This document shows, in pieces, positions 33,537 through 45,500 of a stretch of 64,000 bases of DNA (its first letter is position 1; every line of letters starts with the position of its first letter). Origin of the DNA: Undaria pinnatifida. Its lineage: Eukaryota > Sar > Phaeophyceae > Laminariales > Alariaceae. The stretch spans positions 11,459,511-11,523,510 of the forward strand of contig JABAKD010000007.1 in the NCBI GenBank assembly GCA_012845835.1, written 5' to 3'. The translations under genes were made by a program, and so were the position numbers. The notes under the pieces were generated by a model that was not told the origin of the DNA, did not search any database, and saw nothing but the letters and a program-made list of their open reading frames with translations.

Positions 33537-36500
33537 ATGTCTGTCCAGCTCGAGGGTTCAACAGCGACCTCGGGTACAATGCACCAGCGCCCAGACAAAA
33601 ACAGCACCAACAACGGCACCAACGACATCAACAACACGACCAACAACGGCGCCAGCGCTAGCAGTGACGCCCAGCAGCAACAGCAAGCGGGTCTGGTTCA
33701 GGGCCAGGCGTCTGATATTTGTTCTCGGTTAGGCTCCATGAACGTGGTGAGAAGTGTAAACGTGGAACAGAATAAGGAGGCGGGGAGGGAGGGGCATCGC
33801 GCCTGAAAACGGCAGAGGATGTTCCAACGAGAGGGCTGCTGCTGCTTTGGGCAGAGCTGTCAGTCGGACCGACTGAAGTCACCACCTACGGTAGTTATAA
33901 TGCGGACTAATAGCTGCCAGGTAGTCGTCTCCCGAAGGTGCCAACTATGCGACTTTTTTCGTTTCGTATATATAGGAAGAATGGTTTAATCTGGAACGCA
34001 AGTTTTCCCTCTTCGCCCCCCCGACGTGCTCCGTGCCGGTATTGTAGGGATGTGAGGATCTATGGTCATACGACTACGGCCACGCATGAATATCGAGTAC
34101 ACGCCCCCCCCCAGCCGGGGGGAGCTAATCGGCTCGCGTTGCTCGCCTGACTCAAGTCGGCAAGTCGTCTGGGCATCAGCTGGCTTCGCCAACCAACTTG
34201 CCGGCTATAGTCAGCTAGTCGGCTAACCGCGCCTTCTGATTAGCTATTAGCTGTGAATTCCTGTCAACTCACAGCTCTAGCTTTGGGCGTATCATATACC
34301 CCAATCCTGTCAACTCACAGCTCTAGCTTTGGGCGTATCATATACCCTAAGGTACCCGGTTTAAGAGCCCGTCTGAACAGCAGTTTAACGGCTCTTGTCT
34401 CGGGGCTGGTGTTTTCTCAGAGTGGTAGAGCAGTGACTCGGCAGGATTTCACTACCACCAGGGTAGTATCTAATCGGCAGGTTTCATTGGCCCTCCAAGT
34501 GACTTTAGTCGGCAAGTTGGCTGGCGAAGCCAGCTGATGGCCAGCCGACTTGCTGACTTGAGTCAGGCGAGCGGAGCGAGCCAAATTAGCTCCCCCCGGT
34601 TCGGGGGATGGGAGGGCGCCCAATGAGGCCAAAATGCATCCCACATTGAACAACCCTTCCTACAAATAAAAGAAACCAAATGAGTCGGAGAGTCGGCACC
34701 TTCGGGACGCGACTATTAATATCAGTCCGACTAATAACGAGCCGGTAAATCGCGAAATTGCACCTAAATGCCAAGAGCCCCGCCGCCACGCAACAGAAAA
34801 ATAATCGGACGCCTCATGAGGAGTTTATCGTTTGTACCAGGTATGTTGCCGTAGTACTTGCGATGTACCATGTATGTATGTCTCGGAGTTTGTGAGTACA
34901 GAGCAATTGTCTCCCTGCTGTGACGAATGGGCGCGGACAGTGGAGGTGCTGCGTGTCGATGGGCGAAAAAGCTTTGAATCACACCCAGCAGGGTCGTTGA
35001 GGTATCAGTAAGGATACAGCTGTCTTTTGTCTAGTTAATCATGGAATAGAAGTATTGCATCACGTCTAGACGGCGGTTCACCACGGGGCTGGGTGTCAGT
35101 GAATTTTTTGTAACCCGAATGCGTTGTTCGTGGCTTTAAAACGCGACATTGAAAGAGCAACAACAACGAGTAGGGAAAAAGGGCAAGCACACGCGCGCAC
35201 GTCGTGGGTCTCAGCAACACTTTGCGCTTGTCTGCCTGCTTGCGTTGTCGTTCTCTGGTCGACACGAACGCACTGCTGTGCATACTCTGCTGCTCTGCGC
35301 AGGGCCGATTGCAAGCTGTTCTTCTGCTATGCTTGAGGCTCGTCGATACTGTGGCTAACGGAGCTTGGTTTATGCCTTCGTGCTGTCCGCAAAATAATCA
35401 GGTTCAAAATAAAAAAACGAAGAAAATATAAACAAGCTAAACAGAGGCTAAAAAGCACAGTCCATGGATTTTTGCGAAAAAAAAGACTTCCCCGTCGGAA
35501 ATTAAAAAAGCAAAAGCAAAAGCAAAAGCAAAAGCAATGGCAAAAGCAAAACCCAAAGCACAAGCCAAAGCCAAAGCCAAAGCCAAAGCCAAATCGAACA
35601 CAGCGGCGGCGGCGGCGGCGGCGGCGACGCGGTGGCGGCTGCTGATAATGAGGCTTGATGGCAGTAGCCAAAACCCAATGATATGATCACAAAACCCCGT
35701 TTGTTGCAATACCGCCTATTAGTTGCATGGCCACCATGACGGCGGACACTTCAGGCATTTGGAAGAGGTGCCTATGTTTGGCGCGATCAGAGTTGGAAAC
35801 TCGCATTCACTCAAACTAATAATTCCCGAGCCTAGCAAACTTTGTCAGCCTTGAGGGCGACAGGGTGGCAGCTCGTACCGTTTAGTTCCGATGGCAGCCC
35901 CAGCGGCAGCAGCAGCAGCACCACGGTGTGATTGTGCTGCGGTCTGTATGCCGACCTTCTAGGTCGGGCAGAGCGCGTGCTTCAGGAGCAGCACTCACTC
36001 CGGCGCATTCCTGTCTCCCTCTCGTGTATTACTGTCTCTCCTCGCCTGTTTCCTGATGCATCCTCTCTTATTTTCTTGTTCCTTCCCTCTCGTTTTTACA
36101 TTTTTCACGATTTCTTATTATGTAACGCCCCGACAGCAAAACGCCTCCGGGGTAACGCCAACGCCGACGGCGGCGCCGGCATCAGGGGGACCAGGGGAAG
36201 CGGGTGACAGCATGGAAGAGGAGGCGGGAGCGTCTTCTATCGGCCCGGAAGAACGGAGGCAACTCACCGTTGCGGCCATGTCGCCAGAAGACATTGTGAG
36301 GAAAACGACTTTACTTTACATTGGTGGTTTTTCCATAGTGTCGGCACGTGCCAGCCGGCAACACCGACAGTCTTTTGGACCTCGGCCCTATTGGGTACTG
36401 GAACGATCCTAGTTGATTTAGCGAGTCACGGTCGCACCAAGCATTTTCGCCGGTATTACTACCGGAGTCATCCCACGCTACAGATGCAGCAGAAGTTTCT

Positions 36501-39500
36501 GAGCTCGCAAGATATGGAGCTCAATGTCTCAACCAAAACATGGCTTCGGACACACGTTCGCGCAACCCTACCAACTTTTTCATGCGCTACTCCTACACTA
36601 AAACTAAGATACTCGTCTAGTTATCCTACTACCCTATAGACTTTAATAGCCGGTCGCCCTGGTGGCGTATTAGGTTATCCTCGAGCCTGGTATAGGTCAG
36701 TTTCGTGAGTTCGAGTCCCGCCGAGTGCATACTCGTAAACATTCGTTCCGACTTTTTTCTTGTGCCCAAATTGACATGCGGAAAGCGCGAGAGCGTGAGT
36801 TAGCAACACTCGATGAAAAATCGACGAGCAGCGGGATTGCTGAACCCTATGTGCGATAAAAAGTTGAAGGCAAGAACCGGGGGGAAGAAGAGATGATACC
36901 TGTGGCCGCGGCTTGTCCAGAAACTGGAAAGTAGAAGAGTTTGGGGAAAAAACAAACAAAAAAAACACACTTGAGGAGCTCAACCAATCAGAAACGTTTG
37001 GTCGAGAAAATGCAACCTTTACCGCGGGATTATTCATCGGCAAGCAGGCATTATTCCACCGGCACTACAGAGAGACCCCAGCTACTTCTCCTTGTTTCCC
37101 CGCAGCTCCGACAAGGTTTGAACCGGGGATGGTGTTGCAGTACCGACCGTTAGACGCACCGACTCACCGAACGACTGACGGATTGATGTGTTGATCTATC
37201 CAATGTCTGACTGGACCAGAGCAGCGGTGGCATCTACCAGCTGCCAGCCATGTTCCCGGAATGAACTGTGAAAGTAGAAGGTTTGCTTTGAAACTCCCCG
37301 CCACCGTCGCCGGCCTTGTTAGGCTTACTGTAGAGTTCTCCAAAATTTTCGGCCAAATCTAAGATATACTGCAAGGTTTTATCCCTCAGCAGTCTAGGAT
37401 GATTACCGACCGTTTTCTACAACCGAGGTACCGTACCGACCGATCGCTCGGCTGACATACCTACATGTTGTACCAAATGTTCCGACGAGGACATCCCGAG
37501 GGGTAGCTACCGGTTGCCGCCATATCGCCGGAAGATATTATGAGATTTGAAAAATAAATGAATAATAAACCCTCCCACAACTTCAGCAAGAGTTCTGTTT
37601 TGTTACCGACCGTTAAACAGACCCACTGTTCACATTTTCTTTGCTTGACCTTTTTTTCGTTGTCGCTTCATTTTGGTCTCATAGGGGGCAAGCGGCAGGC
37701 TTACCGACTTTTTGTTACAAATGGTCTGGTGTGCTGGCTTGCATATTGTTTTTTGCGGTGTGTGCATTGCGATTGCCATTGCATGGCTAAATTACGCTGC
37801 TGTATTTTGCGATGCGTATCTCTGTCTCGTATTTTGTGACATACAGAGCTGGTCTCTCTAGAAGGCATGGGCACGGACACTGGCTGTGCTGGGTGTAGAT
37901 GGGTGGAAACATCAGTTTAATGTGAACAACGCACGCACACACCGACTTGCAGACCGGCTTAAACGAACGAGCTATTTTGCCGATCAAAACTTGTGCCATT
38001 TTTTCATTTTTTCGAGCGAAGTTTCGCCCGAATTTTCCGCTCTTTGACCGAGGTTTCGACCGACTGCCATCACACAGGTGCTTTGTGTGGATGTAGGCCC
38101 CGAGATGGCGAGCGAATGGGCGGGCACAGGACCTGGGGGGTCCGCGACGTCGAGAATGAGGGTGGTACAAGCAGCGCTGTCAGGGTTCGTTCGCCGAAAG
38201 GCTTCTTTCAACCAAAGGGTGAGTGGTTGTTGTTGTGGCGGTGGCGTTGGCGGTGGCGGTGATGGTGGCGGTGGCGGTGACGGTGGCGGTGACGTTGGCG
38301 GTGGCGGTGACGGTAGCGGTGGCAGTGGTGGTGGCGATGGCGGTGGCGGTGGCGGTGGCAGTGGTGGTGGTGGTGGCAGTGGCAGTGGCGGTGGTGGCGG
38401 TGGCGATGGCGGCGGCGGTGGCGGTGGCGGTGGTGGTGGTGGTGGCGATGCTGTTGGTGTTTGTGTTGGTGTTGGTTGTGTTGATGGTGTTGATGGTTTT
38501 GGTCGTTCTGCTGGCGGTGGTTTGTGGTTGGATTATGGTAGTTCCAAGCACAAAAATCGGCACGCTTCGCGCTCCTTGTTTTTCCCTTTTTTCTAATAGG
38601 GCTGCGCGAAGCGAAGGTCGTAGATGGTATCCACGGAAACCATTGCGTTCATGGTGGTACTGCATAAAAAAGCAGCCGCTTTCGTCCCAGGCTCGTTGGA
38701 GCACTACTGTAGAGGTACCTGGTACCTGGTAGGTGTGAGACGTGCTGTCGCGCTGTGGTGCCTGTCTGCGCTGCTGCTGTTTGGGCCGTTTGCCGGTCAA
38801 CGGAAGCGCGGGCTTCGTGTTGGGGTGTCTATAATCCGTTCGACGAACAAGCAGCATCCTTTTCAACTGGACTAGTAAAAATGATCACGGCTTGATCATC
38901 ATTGCATTGGTTGTGGACTACGGAGTAGATGCCTTTTCCCTTTTTTCGACACCACAGAGAATGGTCTGGAAGGGACCACCACGCCGTAGTAACACCTCGC
39001 CGAGGGTACTTTGTTTTGCTCGCGGACGTTACAATCGCAGGTACGTGTATATTCAGCATGCAGCAGTAGGTACCCGTACCGGTTCGTGGGTGGGTTGTGG
39101 GTCGGTGGATGGGTGAGAACACGTTATTGCACTCCGCTGGAGGTGCACCGTACCCGTGATCGTGTTTTCGAGAAAAAAAAAAGTCGAGTACGGGCCAAAC
39201 GCCTCGTTTGTGCTGGTGTATGTACCAGCTGGCTACGTACTGCTGGTACGTACTGCTGTACTGCTGTACTGCTGTAGCACATATTTGTTGGAGTGTTGAG
39301 TGGTAGGATGGGTTGGTCAGTTGGCGGTCGGTTGGTTAGGTGGGTGGGTGGCAGTCGTTTCGTGCGTCGGTGAGTGCGTTCGTGCCTGTGGGAGGTGGAG
39401 CTGTTATTTATTTTCTTTGGTACAACAGCAGTATTTTTTATCTGCGCTGTATAACCGGCCTGCTGTACATTAAGTCCGATTACGAAACAACGCATCCGTT

Positions 39501-42500
39501 TGCTGCTGTACTGCTGTAGCATGATGGGTTGGTTGGTGGGTGGATGGCTTGTTCGGTGGGTGGGTGGGTGTGTCGTGCGCTACGTGGGTGGTGTTTTGTC
39601 GGCGAACCGAACGCGGATGTCGTGTTGGTGCGGTTGTTGTGTTTTGTGTTGCTTCGTTTCCTTACTGCGAAACGCTGATGTTGTGCGGTGGGGTTGTTCT
39701 GTTCGATAATCAAGTTCGCTGAATTCAGCAAGTTGAATATGCATCCACTCTATTAATTAACATGATGATAAGATGCTAGCCACTGAACTTGTTGAACCGG
39801 TGCGGCGGGACTGAGGGGTATCCCCGAGGGGAAAGTCACGCCGCGCGCATCTCTCCCTCTGATTGGCCGAGGGGGGGCGAGGGGGGATCCCTCGGCCAAT
39901 GGGGATGGGGCTCGGAAACGCAGGTATGAAAGCCGTATGCCTATTGTAATATAATGTTGGTGGTTGGTGGTAATGGTTGTGGATAACGAGGGTGGTACAC
40001 GCAGCGTTGTCAGGATTCATCCGCCGCAAGGCATTCTTTGACGAGACGGTGCGGCGGTACAGCACGGGACACCTACTACTAGTACTACTAGTGTTAAGTA
40101 CTTACCTGGAGTGGTGTTCTGATTTTGGAAGGGTTGCGTTCTACGCTAACCTCGTTATAGAGGCTGCCGGATTCATTACATCCCTGCACGCACCACCCTG
40201 TTTGATATTACGGTAGGATTCATCTACTGTAATGGTGATGCTACTGGCGGCGGTGGGGCGTGGGTGGGAGGGCTGGTAGCGATGGTGGTGGTGGTAGTGG
40301 TGTTGGTGGTGTAGGCGATGTTAGCGGCGGTGGAGGTGGTGATGGTGCTGACGGTTGTGCCAGTTGTGTTGGTGGTGGTAGTGATGGGTAATGAGGGCGG
40401 TGCAGGCGGTTCTATCAGGGTTCGTCCCCCGCAAGGCTTCCTTCAACCAGTGGTTCAGGTTCTGGTGGTGGTGGAATGGAATGAGGGCGGAGGGCGTGTC
40501 ATCATATCGTGCATGGGCGTACTCCTTAGGCCAATAGACCCTCGCATCCCGGGGGAGAACGGGTCGCGCAAGGGGGGGATTGTGCGGGGTTGTGCGGGGA
40601 GGGGGGGATGGGGAGAGGGGGGGCGTTGGTAGTGATGTTGTTGTTCCTTCTGTCAGCCGAAGGGAGAGGTTGTGTTGGTGGTGGGGATGGGGGGAGAGGT
40701 AGCAGAAGGGTTAATGTGGAGAGTAGGGGGCGAGAGGGAGAGGAGGGCGAGGGGTGGTGGTGATGGTTCTGGTGTTTGTTTTGCTGTTGGTCTTGATGGC
40801 GGTGAGAGAAGGGTCGAGGGAGAGAGGGGGTGGGGGTGGGGGTGTTGATGGTGGTGTACGGGTGGTGGTCCTGGTGGTGGCGGCAGTGGGAGAGGTGGGG
40901 CGAGGGGTGGTGGTAGTGCGGCGCTGGCACGGTTTGTCGGACACAAGGCTTCCTTCAACCGAAGGGTACGGTCATGGTGGCGGTGGTGGACGTGGAATCA
41001 GGGGAGACATACGGGGAAGTCGAGGGGGTGGAGGAGGTCGAGGTGGAAGGTTGGGTTGGCAGTTATCGTCGCGGTGGATGATGGGTGATGTACGCGGTGC
41101 TTTGAGGGTGCGTTGTCCGACGAAAGGCTTATTCCTATCTAGGCGTGCAGAAATGGTGGTGATGGTGTCGTCGGTGGCAGGGGAGAGGGGGCGGAGAGGG
41201 GGGGAGGTGGGGGGCCGGAGGGCGGGGAGCGGAGGGCAGGGAGGATTGTAGTGATTGTGGCGGTACTGGCGGTGGGAGGGGTGGGGGGAGAGGGGATGGG
41301 ACTGGCAGTGGTTATGCTGATATTGGTGTTGGTTCCCGCTTTAATAACGACCATATCCGCTAAGGTTTTTGTGATGTTTTGTTTTTGTGCGATACCGCTG
41401 CTAAAAATGTTCCACGCGTGTTCTACGTAGGTTGGTCCCAAAAGGTGGGTGTGCTTTCCTTCCAAGGGCGATGCATGAAACAAAAAAGCTGAAACGTATT
41501 TGTAGGGTTCGAATTGTTTTGCCAGCGTGGACGAACGGCAACGTTCGATGCTCCCCTCAATCGGTTCCCATTGGTGTGTTTTGTGTCTCTTCGCTTTGTT
41601 TCGTTTTTCGCTCCGATTCGGTTCGTTTGTTTCGTGTTTGACCACAACAGCACCGGTTCGCCTTGTGCACGCTCGGCAACGGGGTGACGGTGGTTCGACC
41701 CTTGTCGCAGGACATCAGGGGAGTGCTCGAAGCGATAGATCGACTGCAGGTGGGAAAATAGACAACGTGTTTAGGGGGGGGGGGGCGAACGAACGGGATA
41801 CGAAAAGCGGGTGCCGAGCCTCGTGGATATCTCTACTGTTCTGTACAAGTGAAGCGTTGTATGTTTCGTTTGCACGCCAAGCAGGCATGCAGCTCAGCTC
41901 CTGATGTCTCTGTACTTGTCTCGTAGTGTCAGGAAACAGGTTGGTGTGTCCTTTTGGTGAAGCTACGGGCGAATTCTTGGTAGTCATTCGCGAGGGGTAT
42001 AGAGTGGATGCTTCCAATCTCAGACGCGGCTTACGATGAGGGTACCATTCTTTTTGGTGAAACGTCTTTTTGACCGATGGGGGGCTCCTGACGTGAGGCA
42101 GGTGCCTTTCTCTTTGACCCACAAATCACACCAGATAATGTACAAACATATATATACAAGGTTCCCCTCCGGGAAGTGCCTGGGGGAGTGGCGCGAGGAC
42201 ACATGGTTATTATCACTACCGGACGCAATGACCATTTGTTTGTGCATACAAAAAAAAATACCCGGAAAAATAATGAACTCGCGTTTTACCCGCAGTACTT
42301 CTTGAGTGTACGTACTCAGTAGCAGCAGTACTGTTAGCACTTTTTGGGTACTCGAGATAGACGTGCCCACGATCGATCTGTTGTTGAAAAAACACACAAA
42401 ACACACAAAACTTCTGCACCGTATGATATGCATGATTTCGAGAAAAGCGTCACACTCCGACCTCCAGGTTAGGGACCGCCAGGAAGCGAGAAGGGGCACG

Positions 42501-45500
42501 TGTGGCATGGGATGCGGCTTACTGTAGAATACTACGTAAATAGCACTTATTGAGAACGAGGGAGCACAAGAGGACAATACGTGACAGGCTATGGCAAAAG
42601 CAACTCGCCGCCGTAAGGAGAGGATACGGCACGCGCACATGGTCCTACCATGGTAGTAGCGTTTTGCTCTCCGCACGTTGTCTGCTGCTGTCTGTCATGT
42701 GCCATTTCGCAAAAAAAAAACGCATTATTATCGGGGCACGAGAAAATAAGGCTTTTGTATGTACGGAAGAAGTTTGGGGTTATTCTACGTTGGCCAATGA
42801 GATCGACGCGGGTGGTTACCTGTACTTGTCCTGGTATAGCAAAGGGAACCTTGGATCAGTCTGTCTGGTTGCTGACTAGCAGGCGAAGCATGCAGAAAAG
42901 AGAGAAGCATCGTGAGCGAGACAGGTCCAAGATGTGATAGACTTGCTGATTTAATAAACGGAAAAATACTCGTTAAAAAACTGCCTCTGTGGACGTAAAT
43001 GTGTAAGGATGGGCTGGTTGGTCTATCTAAATTATTACTACTTTTAAAGGTTCCTATGTAGAACAGAAACGTGTGGTGTGGTGGGGTGACAAATGACAGG
43101 CTCCGACACGAGCAACTCGCCGCAGCATAGCGAGGACACGCCACGCGCACATGAATGGTGTTGCCTACCGCTGCTGGCGTGCGGCAGGGTTGTAGCGTTG
43201 TGCTCTCCGCATGTTGTCTGCTGTCTGTCATCTGCGATCTTACATAAATGGTGTTGCCTACCGCTGCTGCAGTGCGGCAGAGCTGTAGCGTTGCGCTCTC
43301 TTGGTATGGTACGATATCATATACGCAACCTGGACATAAATATAAGGACATTTTGCGTACTAATACAATATTCAAACGATCCTTAAACTTTACGCCGGCA
43401 TGTCACTTGACACTGGACGGGAGCAGCAGTGGCAGCAGCAGTGGCAGCAGCAGCGAGAGGTAGCGCGTATAGGCGGGTAGAGCATCGCAGGCTCCGATCA
43501 AAGCAATCAGCTACTGCAACAGCAGCCACACGCGCAGAGAGTTGCAGGCTGCTGCTGCTAGGGGACTGGACTGCTGCTGGGCGGCAGGATTGTAGCGTGG
43601 TGCTCTGTGCCAAAATAGGGAAATGTATGGTACGAAGCACACCAACCTGGACGTAAATATAAGGAACGTTTTCATACTAATATAATATTCAAACGATCCT
43701 TGCAATTTACGCCGGCATGTCACTTGACACTGACAGCAGCAGCAGTAGCAGCAGCAGCGAGAGGTAGCGGCGTATAGGCGAGTAGATCATCGCAGGCTCC
43801 GATCAAAGCAATCAGCTACTTCAACAGCAGCCACACGCGCAGAGAGTTGCAGGCTACTGCTGCTAGGGGGCTGGACTGCTGCTGGGCGGCAGGATCGTAG
43901 CGTGGTGCTCTGTGCCAAAATAGGGAAATGTATGGTACGAAGCACACCAACCTGAACATAAATATAACGACCATTTGCGTTCTAATATGATATTCAAACG
44001 ATTGTTACAATTTACGCGGGCATGTCACTTGGCACTTGACAGCAGCAGCAGTAGCAGCAGTGAGAAGTAGCGGCGTAAGGCGGGTAGCGCAGGCTCCGAT
44101 CAAAGCAATCAGCTACTACAACAGCAGCCACACGCGCAGAGAGTTGCAGGCTGCTGTTGCTAGGGGGCTGGACTGCTGCTGGACGGCAGGATCGAAGTGC
44201 GGTGCTCTGTGCAAAAATAGAGAAATGCGCCTACGTGTACCCTCTACGAGCAGAAAAACGCGGTTTGCATCAATATCTTACGCGCGTACACGGGGATAGG
44301 GGATGCAAAAACCCAAACCCCGGGGATGTTGCGGAAACCCGGGGATTTGCCTCAAGTGTGCCCACGGCCAAAAAAGTGTAGAAGGCTTGCCACGCGCGAC
44401 GCACTGCACGGATCGCGCCCAAACCTCCGGCGACGTGAGCCCGACGGTCGAGTTGTGCCCATCCCATCCGACGTTTCGGAAAAAGAGGCGAGCACGAAGA
44501 TATGTGCCCGAAGAAAAAAACAATTTCACAATTATACATATGCATATATCGCTATTTTGAGAGGTGTTTGGGCTGGTTTTTGTATTTTTTGTTTGTGCGC
44601 GTTGTTTTTAATCGCAAAGAGGGCATCCGCCCAATCCGACCCCAACTCTAACTCTAACCTCAACCCTATCCCCGACCCAGGCTAATGCGCCGACCCGAGC
44701 GCGGCTCTGCCGCGCGTTTGAGGAAAAACTGAGAAAGACGTGCGGACCAGACAACCTCGAAAGTCGAAATATATATTTGGCGCTTTGCCTGGCTTTGTTT
44801 GTGAGCTGAGAAGATGTTACTGAAGGCTGCTGCCTGAAGTGACGATATCCTCAATAACGCTCGATTGCCATTGGCGTTTGGCAGTGTCAATCGTTGCATA
44901 CCCCTGAGTCATGGTGTTGTTACATCGTGTTGCACGGTTTGGGTTTCTAGCAGCCAGTGCAGAGCTTTGTCACCATTGAATGAGGAGCTGCAGGAATTGC
45001 ATGGTTTGTATGAATTGTATGAATGGTATGACATGCATTAATTGTATGAATTGTATGAACTATATGAATTGTGTGAATTGTATGTGCACACCTGCTGTCG
45101 CATTCCTCCTCGCCCAAAGAGAGGAGGAGTGCTTTCAGTAATGATGTAGGTGGCGGTTGTGATTTTGCAGGGGGTGGTTGTGATGGCGAAGGTGGTGAGT
45201 GTGACGGTGGTGGTGGTAGTGGATGTGGTGGTGCTTGCGATGATGTGATGCTTGCACGGCATGGTCGATGACGAGGAGGACGATGAGATGCCCATGATGA
45301 CGATGAAGATGGGATGCTAATGATGATGGTGGCATGGCGAAGTAACGCTAACATCTGTTATGAACCGTTACTACGTAATACGTTGGGATGGAGTACATAC
45401 ACGTTGCTACCATGATTTCGTATTCATTGACGTTTTTGTTCATGCTCCCCCTGGCAACATTCACGGGGAAAATGTACATATATATTATGTATATTCAAAT

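Noticed and set aside
38180-38866. 228-codon minus-strand frame rich in Thr/Ala
   Set aside because: Antisense of the GGTGGC array and of BABAM1 exon 3; no splice or motif support.
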